Positions 15,984-26,251 of a stretch of 33,135 nucleotides of DNA are shown piece by piece (position 1 is the stretch's first letter; every line of letters starts with the position of its first letter). The DNA is taken from the NCBI GenBank assembly GCA_905215145.1, contig CAJMOW010000007.1, positions 1-33,135 on the forward strand. The letters are read 5' to 3'. Both the position numbers and the translations under genes were made by a program. Below the pieces are notes generated by a model. It ran no database searches. It was given only the letters and a program-made list of their open reading frames with translations, and was not told the origin of the DNA. The DNA is from an uncultured bacterium. GTDB taxonomy: Bacteria; Bacillota_I; Bacilli_A; RF39; UBA660.

Positions 15984-16167
15984 GAAGAAAGTCATTTGTG
16001 AGTATACCGACTTACTCAGATATATTGAAAGGGGCCACAGATATGATTATCAGCTAATTCTAGAACAGATTAGCTTAATAGGACTGCTAGAAGATAACGA
16101 ACTTAGTAGGTCTGAATTTGTAGAACAATTTTATCTTAATCATAAATGGCAGATAACACTATTTTAG
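15925..16167 (+). CDS. Small helical protein (80 aa)
   Basis: An 80-residue, helix-rich, charged protein (KEVVDALKKKVICEYTDLLR, YDYQLILEQISLIGLLEDNE). It overlaps the previous gene by 59 bases and the next by 22, an unusually compressed junction in which three reading frames are used in turn. I recognise no family. It could be a small connector or chaperone for the fibre proteins that follow. Confidence 0.55.
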   Translation: MDCVNPSLESGQKEVVDALKKKVICEYTDLLRYIERGHRYDYQLILEQISLIGLLEDNELSRSEFVEQFYLNHKWQITLF

Positions 16168-17927
16168 TACCAGGTAGTTCTGGAAGTGAGTGTGCTAATC
16201 CAACAAACGAGGTTATAGACACATCACAATTTTTAACTATAGATGGGCATCTGGGGGAATTTAAAACAGAGTCGGATAAAGATATAGCTAGGATAAATAT
16301 ACGTGCAGTAGGCGTAGACGACGTATATGACAAGGCATCGGCTGACAATAGAATACAGCAAGCTGTCAAACAGTCAATGGATACCCACTTAGCTACAGAC
16401 GATCCGCATAATATTCTTCCTCAGATAGAAGGTAAATTTGAGGGATTGGTAAAGCAGGATGGAACTACGCCATTTACTGCACCTCAAACTGGTGTTAATC
16501 CAGTAAGTGACTTTCATTTAACTACTAAGAGATTTGTGACTGATTTATTGAACAGTCATTTAGCTAAAACAGACCCGCATAATATAATTCCTTTAGTAGA
16601 AGAAATACTTAAGGTATATGTTACTGTTGACCAGATATATAAGAAGGCTGAATTGTACACTAAAAGTGAAGTTGACAAATTAGTTAACAATTGCATAAAG
16701 AGTGATGGCAGCGTAGCTTTCTTAAGACCTCAATTAGGAGTTACACCTAAAGCTGATAACCATTTATCTACTAAGAAATATGTAGATGATGTAATGTTTA
16801 ACCATTTGGTTGATGCTGATCCACATGGATTCTTAAGCTTACTAAATCAGAGACTTAATAATTACTTCAAGAAATCAGAAACTTATTCTAGAGCTGAAAC
16901 ATATTCTAGAAATCAAATTGATGCAATTATTAATCAATTAGTAGCAGATGCTGCTAAAGGGGCTATAGAAGAGCATGTAAATCAATACGATCCTCATGGT
17001 ACTCTTAAAGAGATTTACAGTAAGCATTATGTACAGCGTGATGGCACAGTTCCGTTTACAGCACCTCAGAAAGGTGTTGAAGGAACAGAAGAGGACGACC
17101 TAGTAGTTATGAGTCAGCTGAATAAGCTGAAAGAAGAAATAGGAGAATCAGTAGATAAACTACAACCTATTTGGATTACTAGTGGTCCAGTGCAAACTAC
17201 TGTAGGATTTGTAGAAGATGAAACTGAATTATCAAGAGAAGTAACATTCCAAGAAATTATGGATGCAATATTCTATGGTCAAGCAGTAGATGTTAAATCT
17301 CCTCCTACATGTATCATGGGTGATACAGTAAAAGTGGAAATGTATATTCGTGGACTTCTTACTATTCAGTATGCTGAACTTTATCAAAATGGAGAATTAA
17401 TTGGAACCTTTACTTCGGATGATTTTGAAACCGGAATGCATGTAGTTAATTCGTTACCAATTTACGAAGATACTGAATTTAAATTTGTAGTAACACTATT
17501 AAATGGAGTTCAGTACGAAGCATCTTCTATTACTAAAGTTAGCTTGCATGTGTTTGTAGGATTGTTACCTAAATGGTATGTAGCCTCTAACGTAACCTTT
17601 GAATATCTTCAGGAATTAGTTAATGACGACCCTATTAACAATAAGTTTGAATCCTTTGGAGACGATGTTACAGAAATCAAACACAAGTATGAATTCTCAT
17701 CACCTAAAGAACTCAAACATTTATTTGTTGCAATACCTAAAGATTACAACAATTTAATTGGGGTTGTTACTCCTGCTCAAGAATTTGGAATTGAAGCATT
17801 TGATGTTATCAGTGATATTCCATTTAAAGTTCCAGGAGCTCCAGAAGATGTTATATATAAACTCTATGTATATAGAGAAGCGTTAGCAATGTTAAACTCA
17901 GAAGTAACATTTAAATTCGAAGAATAA
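16146..17927 (+). CDS. Head/tail fibre protein with DPH repeats
   Basis: A 593-residue fibre-like protein. Residues about 75-330 hold four DPH units (HLATDDPHNI, HLAKTDPHNI, HLVDADPHGF, HVNQYDPHGT) alternating with three units of the type DGTTPFTAPQTGV / DGSVAFLRPQLGV / DGTVPFTAPQKGV, each followed by a helix. This is the pattern of trimeric phage fibre shafts. The C-terminal ~230 residues are a different, beta-rich region (ITSGPVQTTVGFVEDETELS onwards). In crAss-like phages a fibre gene near portal can encode a capsid-attached head fibre; by position this may be such a protein, but that is inference. Its stop overlaps the next start (TAATG). Confidence 0.75.
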   Translation: MADNTILVPGSSGSECANPTNEVIDTSQFLTIDGHLGEFKTESDKDIARINIRAVGVDDVYDKASADNRIQQAVKQSMDTHLATDDPHNILPQIEGKFEGLVKQDGTTPFTAPQTGVNPVSDFHLTTKRFVTDLLNSHLAKTDPHNIIPLVEEILKVYVTVDQIYKKAELYTKSEVDKLVNNCIKSDGSVAFLRPQLGVTPKADNHLSTKKYVDDVMFNHLVDADPHGFLSLLNQRLNNYFKKSETYSRAETYSRNQIDAIINQLVADAAKGAIEEHVNQYDPHGTLKEIYSKHYVQRDGTVPFTAPQKGVEGTEEDDLVVMSQLNKLKEEIGESVDKLQPIWITSGPVQTTVGFVEDETELSREVTFQEIMDAIFYGQAVDVKSPPTCIMGDTVKVEMYIRGLLTIQYAELYQNGELIGTFTSDDFETGMHVVNSLPIYEDTEFKFVVTLLNGVQYEASSITKVSLHVFVGLLPKWYVASNVTFEYLQELVNDDPINNKFESFGDDVTEIKHKYEFSSPKELKHLFVAIPKDYNNLIGVVTPAQEFGIEAFDVISDIPFKVPGAPEDVIYKLYVYREALAMLNSEVTFKFEE

Positions 17928-20900
17928 TGGGAAAGTATTCCGAACTAATTGGTAGCTTCAAACGTATGGGTAGTTTCCCTATGGAAGCCAACTTCATATT
18001 TGAGAATGAAACTGCCCTAAAGGACTTTTACAGCTCCCCAGAAGAAGCTGCAACTCTTCATAAGGGATTGCTTAAACTAGTAGCTGACTCAGCCACAGGA
18101 GAGCAATCCCTGTGGTGGGTTACTAAGAAGCAGACGAATGATGAGTTAGAATTTACTAAACTTATTGATTCTACTTCAGTAGAAAGTCTAGAGGAGCTAG
18201 CAGAGAAGTTAGAGAAAGAGATTTATGACAGACAAGTAGCTGATGATGCAATTTATGGAAGTTCTGACCATACAGTTGTTCCGGAAGATCTTAATAGCTT
18301 GCTTAAAATAGCAGAAGCAATTGCTGAGTTAAGAGAGGCTATAAAAGAAGATGGAGGTAAGGTAGACACTATTAAAGAAGAACTTAAAGCTACGGTAGGT
18401 ACTGAACTTGATGACATTAGAGAGTATCTGAAGACTCTTGATTATCAGTCACTTACAGCTGTTTCAAAAGAATTACATAGATTCTTAGCAACTAGAGAAC
18501 CTGATACTGATTCTATTGACACATTTCCAGAATTACTTGATTTCTTAGCTGGATTCAAGGATACTGATGTGTTGCAAGATGTACTAGATACACTGGTTGC
18601 AGATATAATGGGAGATCCTCTTCCAACTGAACCTTTTAGAACTCTTAGAGGAATAGAGGACTTTGTTAGAGAATTTAAAGCACAATCTGAGAATACAGAT
18701 GCTAATTTACAAACTGAACTAGACCAGACACAAGTTGGTGTGGGACTTAGTGGTGATGGAGCATATAATCCTGATAAGGAAACTTATTATTTGAAAGATG
18801 CTACATCAGTAATGAATGCACTTAAAATTCTCGACAGTCTTATTAACGAAGCTATTAATAACTGCAACTTAGAAGTAGAAGATACTAACACAGTTGATTT
18901 AACTATTAATAAGCAGACTACTAAAACTGTATTATCAGCTGACGTTAAAATCTCTACTAACGATGGTAATGGTATTCAAGCTAAGAATGACGGACTATTC
19001 TACAAACTAGAAACTGAATATGAGAATGGAATCTTAACTGTAAAGGTTAATGATAACATTATTAGTAGACATACTATAGGATTATCTACTATTGTAGAAA
19101 GTGCTAAATACGACCCAGACCAGGAAGCTATTATAATGGTGTTCAAACTCCTTGATGGAAGTAAACAAGAATTAGTAATTCCTGTAGGAACACTTATTAG
19201 GGAATGGGAAGTTGATAATAGCCATCCTACTAAGGTTGTAGTTCTTGAAAAGGAAGATGTATTAGGAGGAGGTACTGACAAACTGTCAGCAGACGTTAGA
19301 TTGTATGTTGATAAGTATCAAATACTTGAGAAGAGGGATAACACTCTCTATGTAAAGGGTACTACAGATAACCTAACTCATAATGATGAAGCTCTTGATG
19401 TAGTTATTGATAGAATTATATCTAGTGGTTCTGATACAAATGACGCATTACAGGCTGAAATTGACAGAGCTAAAGCAGCTGAACAAGCATTAGATAATAA
19501 AATTACTGCTGAAACTACTAGAGCTGATAAAGTTGAAACTCAACTTAGAAACGATTTAGATGCAGAGATTAAGCGTGCCACTGGAGTGGAAACTGATTTG
19601 CAGAAGCAAATTGATAATCTCCAAGATTCAACTAGTACAGATATTTCTGAATTAGAAGCTGCACTTAAAGCGGAAGTAGAAAGATCTACTGAGAAGGATG
19701 CAGCTCATGATACTGCGATATCTGAAGAGGTAGCAAGAGCTACAGAAGCAGAGAATCAGCTAAGAAGAGACTTAACTACAACTAATGAGAAGGTTACTGC
19801 TAACACTGCTAATATAGAGAAGAATGCAGATGCTATAGCTAAGGAAACTGAACGTGCTACAGCAGCAGAATCTAGCTTATCAGACGGACTTAGAGCTGAA
19901 ATAGAAAGAGCAACTACTAAGGAAACTGAACTAGAAGGTGCAATAACTACTCATATTAACGATACTAACAACCCGCACAACGTAACTAAAGAGCAGGTAG
20001 GTTTAGGGAAAGTCGACAATACTACAGATTTAGAGAAACCTATCTCAGTAGCAACGCAGGCTGCCTTAGATACTAAAGCTGATAAAACTTATGTTGATGC
20101 ACAATTAGATACTAAGGCTCCTATTGATTCTCCAGTATTTAAGGGCAATCCTCAAGTAGAAAATCCTCCAGCACCAAATGATAGCTCTAATAGAATCCCA
20201 TCTACAGCATGGGTGAATGAAACTATTAAAAATTCAGTCAGTGATGGTTTGGAGGCACATATAAAAGATTTTAATAATCCACACAAAGTAACAGCAGAAC
20301 AAACTGGTGCATATACTAAGGAGCAAGTTGATGGACTTCTTGATACTAAAGCGGACTTAGTAGATGGCAAGATACCAGCAGATCAGCTTCCCGATGATGT
20401 TAAGGATTCTGTTCACTATGATGGAACATGGGATGCTGCTACCAACTCACCTGCATTAGTTCCCGGAGATAAAGATTCTACTGGTAAATATTACCTAGTT
20501 ACATCTAATGGTGTCTTTGACGGAATACAATACAATAAGGGGGACCTCATTATTAATGCAGATGGTCAATGGATTAAAATAGACAACACTGACTTAGTAA
20601 CCTCTGTCAATGGTAAAATAGGTGATGTAGTAATCAGAATAGCTGATATTGAAAACCTACAGAATATCTTAGATAGTAAGGCTAATAGTAGTGATGTTTA
20701 TACTAAGCAAGAAATTGATAATAAGCTTACTGATTTATTAAATCAACATACTCAAGATATTGAGAATATTCAACAGAGTATTACTAATATTGAAGGGGAT
20801 ATTACTAACCTTACTAACAATAAGGCGGATTTAATAGATGGTAAGATTCCTACTAATCAGCTTCCAGACTCTATCATTGGAGGAATGAAGTATATGGGCA

Positions 20901-23605
20901 CCTGGAGTGCTAAAGATAATGACCCACAACTTAACAATGGAGATCCAACTCAAGACGGCTGGTACTACATAGTATCAGAAGCTGGTGAGAGATTTGGAGA
21001 GGTCTTTGACGTTAAAGATTGGGTTGTTAACTCTAAAGGTACTTGGGGTAAAATTGACAATGTAGATTCTGTAGTTTCAGTAAATGGCAAGAAGGGAATA
21101 GTAATCATAGAAATAGGTGACATTCCCGGATTGAAGGATGCAATAGACAAGGGAGGTACAGGATTAGAAGACCATATAACTGATTACAATAATCCTCATA
21201 GAGTTACTGCTGAACAGGTAGGGTCTTATACTAAAGAGGAAACAAATAATCTGTTAAGTAATAAGGCGGATTTAGTAAATGGTATTATACCTGAAAACCA
21301 GATTCCAACTAACATTAGAGAGTCAGTCCATTATGAAGGTACTTGGGATGCAGAGACTAATGCACCAGCTCTTAAACCTCAACAACCTGAAGCTAACGGA
21401 TTCTACTACTTAGTAACTGTTGCTGGTAGATTCAACGGAGTTGATTATGAGCCAGGAGACTTAATTTTAAATGCGGGTGGTCAGTGGGTAAAGATTGATA
21501 ATTCTGATTTAGTTACTTCAGTTAATGGAATGATAGGAGATGTTATTATTAACATACAAGACATTCCAGGACTTGAAGATAAATTGAATGGAGCTGAAGG
21601 AGACTTTAGTGAAATCAATAAAGCCATAGAAGAAATCAGAAATAATATTATTAATCTTACTAATAATAAAGCTGATCTAGAAGATGGCGTAGTTCCTGAG
21701 AATCAATTGCCAGAAACAATCAAAGGTTGTCTTAAATATCATGGTTCATGGAATGCTGCTGATAATGATCCTATGTTATCCAACGATGATGTTGATAAAG
21801 AAGGATGGTATTATATAGTATCTAGTGCTGGAACTAGATTTAACAACTCGTTTGCTGTAGGTGACTGGGTAGTTAATTCCGGAGGTACTTGGACTAGAGT
21901 TAATAATGCTGATGCAGTAATTTCTGTAAACGGACAATCTGGAATTGTTAATATCGAAATTGATGATATTCCTGGATTAAAGGATGCTCTTGATAGTACT
22001 GATAAACTTATAGATGATCACATTAGGGACTTTAACAATCCTCATAAGGTTACTAAAGACCAGATAGGATTAGGCAAAGTAGAGAATTATTCTCCCGCTG
22101 AAATGCCTATTAGTAATGCAGTCCAAACTGAGATTACTAGAATTGATAAAGAACTCTTAGGTGCAGCTACTGATTTAACAGCACATATTAAGGATACAAA
22201 TAATCCTCATCAGACTACCAAGGAACAGGTTGGACTTGGTAAGGTAGATAATACAAGTGACTTAGAGAAGCCGATTTCAGTACCACAGCAAAATGAATTT
22301 AATAGAGTGGACAGAGAGCTTGATAAGAAAGCCTTACAAACTGACTTAGCAGCGCATGTCTCTGATTTCAATAATCCACATCATGTTACTAAGGAACAAG
22401 TTGGATTGGGTAAAGTGGATAACACTTCAGACCTTGAGAAACCAATCTCTATTGCAGTTCAAGAAGCTCTTAATAATATTAAGATTGATGCTACTGGATA
22501 TGCTACTAAAGAGGAACTTACTAATCACATTAATGATAAGAATAATCCTCATAATGTAACTAAGGAGCAGATAGGACTTGGTAATGTAGATAACACGTCA
22601 GATATGAATAAGCCTATTTCTACAGCTACTCAAATGGCTTTAGATAAGAAAGCAGATGTTCATCACAGTCATACAATGACTGATATTACTGACTTAGAAA
22701 ATCTACCTATCATTAAGGGATTTGTAACTGTGTTATCTGAACTTCCCGAATCTGCAACTGGAGGTGATAAATACATTATGTCTACACAGGTAGGTTCTGG
22801 CAGCACTAGATACACTCTACTTGAATTTGATGGAGCTACAGGAACCTGGAAACAGAAGTTATTAACCACAGGAGGAATTGCAGCTGTAATTGATGGAGAT
22901 GTATGGGAGCTTACTAGTAAAGGTATTAAGAGAGTACTCGATGCTGACGACTATAAGTATTTCTATGATAAAGTATGGGGAGAAACTAAAGACTTAGTTC
23001 AATCTATAGAATGGGACGATACTGTTAGTAATAAGATAAGATTAAAGGTTACTACCAAGAAATCTTATGCAGATCCTAATACTGATGAAGCTACTAAACC
23101 AACAGTTACTCCTAAAGTAACATATATTGATATTGAGAAGGAAAGATTTATGTCTTCTGCCTACTCAAGACCTGCTACTCAGGAGGATGTTAATAATGGT
23201 TATGCTAGTAAAGTTGGCGTTCCAGTTCTTGTGATTGAGCTTACTACTGGTGATGAGATAGTTATCGACTTAACTGATACGATGAACATCTATGACCCGA
23301 TAGATACATCTTCTATTAATATGGAAGTATCTAATTGGACTGGTACTGCTGCTACATCATATAAAATCTCTGCAACTCTTAAAATTGCTGAGAACTCTGA
23401 TGCAGTCAAACTAGTAGATAATGGTACTTCTGGTGTATATGCTAGACTAGATAAGAAGAATACAAACTCAATTCAAATGGTTGATGATGGTTCTTTATCT
23501 GCTAATCTAGTAATTGATACTGCTAAGAATAATCTTTCTGACATATTATTAACTATAGGAGCTGCTGGATTATCCGCCCAATTTATAGTAGGAGAATATG
23601 ACTAA
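17927..23605 (+). CDS. Giant repetitive tail fibre protein (1892 aa)
   Basis: The longest gene of the window. The order is an N-terminal region with helices (to about residue 270), a beta-rich region (about 310-490), a long coiled coil rich in AEIERATxxE repeats (about 505-680), then seven NNPH units starting near residues 681, 782, 1088, 1368, 1425, 1481 and 1538. Most follow the pattern NNPHxVTKEQVGLGKVDNT. Between them are four modules beginning KADLxDGxxPxxQLP, arranged as two alternating types. The C-terminal ~330 residues form a distinct domain that recurs in the next gene. NNPH repeats are typical of trimeric phage fibre shafts. It is probably the main tail fibre, reaching towards the host surface. 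It overlaps the next gene by 8 bases. Confidence 0.82.
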   Translation: MGKYSELIGSFKRMGSFPMEANFIFENETALKDFYSSPEEAATLHKGLLKLVADSATGEQSLWWVTKKQTNDELEFTKLIDSTSVESLEELAEKLEKEIYDRQVADDAIYGSSDHTVVPEDLNSLLKIAEAIAELREAIKEDGGKVDTIKEELKATVGTELDDIREYLKTLDYQSLTAVSKELHRFLATREPDTDSIDTFPELLDFLAGFKDTDVLQDVLDTLVADIMGDPLPTEPFRTLRGIEDFVREFKAQSENTDANLQTELDQTQVGVGLSGDGAYNPDKETYYLKDATSVMNALKILDSLINEAINNCNLEVEDTNTVDLTINKQTTKTVLSADVKISTNDGNGIQAKNDGLFYKLETEYENGILTVKVNDNIISRHTIGLSTIVESAKYDPDQEAIIMVFKLLDGSKQELVIPVGTLIREWEVDNSHPTKVVVLEKEDVLGGGTDKLSADVRLYVDKYQILEKRDNTLYVKGTTDNLTHNDEALDVVIDRIISSGSDTNDALQAEIDRAKAAEQALDNKITAETTRADKVETQLRNDLDAEIKRATGVETDLQKQIDNLQDSTSTDISELEAALKAEVERSTEKDAAHDTAISEEVARATEAENQLRRDLTTTNEKVTANTANIEKNADAIAKETERATAAESSLSDGLRAEIERATTKETELEGAITTHINDTNNPHNVTKEQVGLGKVDNTTDLEKPISVATQAALDTKADKTYVDAQLDTKAPIDSPVFKGNPQVENPPAPNDSSNRIPSTAWVNETIKNSVSDGLEAHIKDFNNPHKVTAEQTGAYTKEQVDGLLDTKADLVDGKIPADQLPDDVKDSVHYDGTWDAATNSPALVPGDKDSTGKYYLVTSNGVFDGIQYNKGDLIINADGQWIKIDNTDLVTSVNGKIGDVVIRIADIENLQNILDSKANSSDVYTKQEIDNKLTDLLNQHTQDIENIQQSITNIEGDITNLTNNKADLIDGKIPTNQLPDSIIGGMKYMGTWSAKDNDPQLNNGDPTQDGWYYIVSEAGERFGEVFDVKDWVVNSKGTWGKIDNVDSVVSVNGKKGIVIIEIGDIPGLKDAIDKGGTGLEDHITDYNNPHRVTAEQVGSYTKEETNNLLSNKADLVNGIIPENQIPTNIRESVHYEGTWDAETNAPALKPQQPEANGFYYLVTVAGRFNGVDYEPGDLILNAGGQWVKIDNSDLVTSVNGMIGDVIINIQDIPGLEDKLNGAEGDFSEINKAIEEIRNNIINLTNNKADLEDGVVPENQLPETIKGCLKYHGSWNAADNDPMLSNDDVDKEGWYYIVSSAGTRFNNSFAVGDWVVNSGGTWTRVNNADAVISVNGQSGIVNIEIDDIPGLKDALDSTDKLIDDHIRDFNNPHKVTKDQIGLGKVENYSPAEMPISNAVQTEITRIDKELLGAATDLTAHIKDTNNPHQTTKEQVGLGKVDNTSDLEKPISVPQQNEFNRVDRELDKKALQTDLAAHVSDFNNPHHVTKEQVGLGKVDNTSDLEKPISIAVQEALNNIKIDATGYATKEELTNHINDKNNPHNVTKEQIGLGNVDNTSDMNKPISTATQMALDKKADVHHSHTMTDITDLENLPIIKGFVTVLSELPESATGGDKYIMSTQVGSGSTRYTLLEFDGATGTWKQKLLTTGGIAAVIDGDVWELTSKGIKRVLDADDYKYFYDKVWGETKDLVQSIEWDDTVSNKIRLKVTTKKSYADPNTDEATKPTVTPKVTYIDIEKERFMSSAYSRPATQEDVNNGYASKVGVPVLVIELTTGDEIVIDLTDTMNIYDPIDTSSINMEVSNWTGTAATSYKISATLKIAENSDAVKLVDNGTSGVYARLDKKNTNSIQMVDDGSLSANLVIDTAKNNLSDILLTIGAAGLSAQFIVGEYD
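19960..22605 (+). repeat. NNPH and KADL repeat region within the giant fibre gene
   Basis: Seven NNPH-type units and four longer modules lie here. The longer modules start near 20351, 20824, 21265 and 21671; the first and third (VHYDGTWDA / VHYEGTWDA) are closest to each other, as are the second and fourth (KYMGTWSA / KYHGSWNA). The array therefore looks like a duplicated pair (A-B-A-B). Copies differ at many codons, so the duplication is not recent. Confidence 0.75.
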
Positions 23606-24983
23606 ACCATTGAAACAAGCACCAAGACCACAGAATATGAGCCAATTAGATTATTTATGGACCTATTTTGGCTCATATGAAGTGTCTGATTCCTTGGATA
23701 CTCCAAACTCTATACCAACTTCAGAAGCCGTTAAACAATTTGTGACGGCTTCTGAGGTAGGCATAGTAGAATTAGGCACTGAGGAGTTAAGTAATAATAA
23801 AATCAAGATATTTGGTTTAGATGCTAATGGACAAGAACTAACATCTGTTCAGATAGATAAAGATGTTAAAGTTGTTGGATTCACTAGACATAAACTAACA
23901 CAAGAAGATGTAGATAATGGAATTCCTGGAATTGTAGGAGAAGAATGGTTAAAGCTTACAAATTCTGATGGTTCTGAATTCTTCGTAAGCTTAGAATCCT
24001 TTAATATAAAGGGTCATGAGACTGATACTACTATTACTGAGGTGATAGATAGTGTAGTAAGTTCTACAGTTAAGATTAATAATCCTACTCTTACCAGAAC
24101 AGTAGATATTAAAGCTACTCCTCATGGTATATACGCTGATCTAGTTATTAATCCTGACACCAAGTCAAAGGTCTTAGTAGTTAAGGGTAAGAACGGAATT
24201 GAATGTCAGTTTAACTGGCAGGATACTAATACAGCTGTAGGTCTTCAAGCACTTACGTTTGCTGCTTATCAACTCATAACTCCAGACCCTGGTACCATTT
24301 ACTTCATCACTGATGAGAAGGCTATCTATTTCCAAGGAGCGAAATATTCTGCTGTAGGATTGGACCCTAATCAATATGCTACTAAGGATGACTTAAAGTT
24401 TGCTGTTAAGGAAGAAACTGATAGAGCAGAAGCCGCTGAGGAAGCTTTAGAAGAGAAGATTGAAACTATTGAACTGGGATTGTCTAAGATGGTTAAGTGG
24501 ATAGATATCAAGACTGAAGAGAATCCTAATAGAAAGGCTATAGTATTGGGTAATCATGATACTTTATTAGGAACTACTACAGACGGTAATACTTATAATT
24601 TAGCTATGATTTCTAAATGGAATATAGCTGATTTTGGTACTACTAAACTTCCACTTAATTTTAATGGACTTAATAAGAGACCTACATACAATGATAAATA
24701 TGTAATCCCAGTATTAGATAACGTACCTACAACAGAATTACCTAGTCGTAAAGCCCTTACACTAGAGAATGGAGACATGATTATAGGTAAGAATACCAAA
24801 GGTGGTTCTGGCAATCTTATTATGGTTAACAGGTGGGATGTAGTTGATATAGGTACCCCTTCTATGCCACTAAATTTAAATACCCCAATAGATAAAAGAC
24901 CTACAGTTCAAACCAGTGGACAATCTGGTGAACAAGCTAATGAGATTGCATATTTGAGTGATTTAAGTTGGACAGACGTATAA
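23598..24983 (+). CDS. Fibre/appendage protein sharing a domain with the giant fibre
   Basis: A 461-residue protein. Residues about 95-205 (VGFTRHKLTQEDVDNGIPGI to GIECQFNW) match the C-terminal domain of the preceding 1892-residue fibre (TQEDVNNGYASKVG, then GLSAQF) in order and spacing. A short coiled coil follows (about 270-300, EETDRAEAAEEALEEKIE). The C-terminal third contains a duplicated unit: RKAIVLGNHDTLLGTTTDG and RKALTLENGDMIIGKNTKGG, each followed by W-NI/DV and KRPT. It is probably a fibre segment that assembles with its neighbours. It overlaps the upstream gene by 8 bases. Confidence 0.7.
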   Translation: MTKPLKQAPRPQNMSQLDYLWTYFGSYEVSDSLDTPNSIPTSEAVKQFVTASEVGIVELGTEELSNNKIKIFGLDANGQELTSVQIDKDVKVVGFTRHKLTQEDVDNGIPGIVGEEWLKLTNSDGSEFFVSLESFNIKGHETDTTITEVIDSVVSSTVKINNPTLTRTVDIKATPHGIYADLVINPDTKSKVLVVKGKNGIECQFNWQDTNTAVGLQALTFAAYQLITPDPGTIYFITDEKAIYFQGAKYSAVGLDPNQYATKDDLKFAVKEETDRAEAAEEALEEKIETIELGLSKMVKWIDIKTEENPNRKAIVLGNHDTLLGTTTDGNTYNLAMISKWNIADFGTTKLPLNFNGLNKRPTYNDKYVIPVLDNVPTTELPSRKALTLENGDMIIGKNTKGGSGNLIMVNRWDVVDIGTPSMPLNLNTPIDKRPTVQTSGQSGEQANEIAYLSDLSWTDV

Positions 24984-24985
24984 TT

Positions 24986-26203
24986 ATGGCTAAATTCTTC
25001 TTTAGAGGTTTAAAAGAAAAGTACAGTGCAGAATTGCACGCTAACGGATTCTATGTAGCTACTGATACACATGAGCTTATTGCTGGTGGTGTAACTGTAG
25101 GTATTAATCCAGAACAGATGCAAACTATTTTAGATTTCATGGCTAGCAAAGGTCAACCTAATGGACTAGCTACTCTTGACGAGAATGGTAAAGTACCAGT
25201 ATCTCAATTAAATGGAGAACTTGCTAGAGTAGTAGGTTTGGAATCTTTTGTAGCTAATAGAGCAGCTCTAGATAGTATTGAAGCAGAAGTGGGAGATAAA
25301 TATTATACTGAAGCAGAGAAGAAGATTTACACTAAGACAGTAGATGGTTGGGATGAAGGTCAAGAGCCTCATAGTGATACTATCTACAATCACAGACTTC
25401 CGGACTCAGAAGGTAGAACTAATGTAATCTATAGATGGGATGGTCAGACGATGGTAGAAATTTCTGCTTCTATTGCTCTAGGTGAAGTAGAAGGAACTGC
25501 TTATGAAGGTAGTAAAGGTAAAGCTAATGCTGATAAAATTACTAAACTGCAATCTGACCTAACTTATGTAGCTAATACATTAATTCCTGAAATGAATACT
25601 AATACGGCTAAAGCTTTAGCTCAAAAAGTAGACTGGGATGCAGCTAAGAAAGTAATTAGTTTACCAGCAGACGGTTCTATTTCAGCATTAAGACCGGGTC
25701 AAGAAGGTGTAGAGAGTCCTGAAGGTGGAGTTCTTGTTGCCCAAAGACAATATGATTCTGATGTAGTTACAGAGATTGGTACTACTAAGAATAAGTTAAC
25801 TCTTAATTCAATTGATGGTAAAGTTAAGGTTGATTATCCTGGTGGTTCTAAGACCGTAGCATATGCAGAAGATGTTGCTACTAATGAAGCATTTGATGAA
25901 CTAAACACAAAGGTTGGAGATCCAGGTAATGGTAGTACAGTTCCTCCCACTGGAATCTTTAAACTGATTCATGATGATGAGGTTACTGTAGCTGAAGCTC
26001 TTAATGATTTGAATGAAAGAGTTGGAGAGACTCCAGTAGTGGATCAAATTCAAACGGCAGTTGACGCTCTGAAAGGCGGAGTATCTACCGAATATGATAC
26101 ATTAAAGAAGATTGAAGACCTACTTAAACAAGGAGATACTGATACTTTAGCAGCAGCTAAAGAGTATACAGATGCTTCATTTGAGTGGTTTGATGTAGAG
26201 TAA
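24986..26203 (+). CDS. Fibre/appendage protein (405 aa)
   Basis: I chose the ATG at 24986 (MAKFFFRGLKEKYS) over 24968. It sits 2 bases after the previous stop in the recurring TAATTATGG junction, and six upstream residues would only come from overlap. The N-terminus reads FFFRGLKEKYSAELHANGFYVATDTHELIAGG, which resembles an N-terminal docking segment of fibre proteins. Next comes GLATLDENGKVPVSQLNG, a common fibre motif, then mixed helical and beta segments. The C-terminus ends FEWFDVE, recalling the LSWTDV end of the preceding protein. It is followed by a strong hairpin. It is probably part of a tail fibre; the partner is unknown. Confidence 0.7.
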   Translation: MAKFFFRGLKEKYSAELHANGFYVATDTHELIAGGVTVGINPEQMQTILDFMASKGQPNGLATLDENGKVPVSQLNGELARVVGLESFVANRAALDSIEAEVGDKYYTEAEKKIYTKTVDGWDEGQEPHSDTIYNHRLPDSEGRTNVIYRWDGQTMVEISASIALGEVEGTAYEGSKGKANADKITKLQSDLTYVANTLIPEMNTNTAKALAQKVDWDAAKKVISLPADGSISALRPGQEGVESPEGGVLVAQRQYDSDVVTEIGTTKNKLTLNSIDGKVKVDYPGGSKTVAYAEDVATNEAFDELNTKVGDPGNGSTVPPTGIFKLIHDDEVTVAEALNDLNERVGETPVVDQIQTAVDALKGGVSTEYDTLKKIEDLLKQGDTDTLAAAKEYTDASFEWFDVE

Positions 26204-26207
26204 AATA

Positions 26208-26238
26208 ATAAAGGAGGAGCTGAATACTTCTCCTTTAT
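26208..26238 (+). terminator. Intergenic hairpin before the SGNH fibre gene
   Basis: ATAAAGGAGGAG pairs with CTTCTCCTTTAT over 12 bp (one wobble) around a 7-base loop. It lies directly after the 26203 stop and 13 bases before the next ATG. The following sequence (ATAATCT) is a poor U-tract, so it could be a weak terminator, a processing site or an mRNA-stability hairpin. Confidence 0.45.
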
Positions 26239-26251
26239 ATAATCTAGTGAT

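Noticed and set aside
24968..24985. Earlier ATG for the 24986 gene
   Set aside because: It lies in the end of the preceding gene; the ATG at 24986 sits in the recurring TAATTATGG junction and gives a typical fibre N-terminus.
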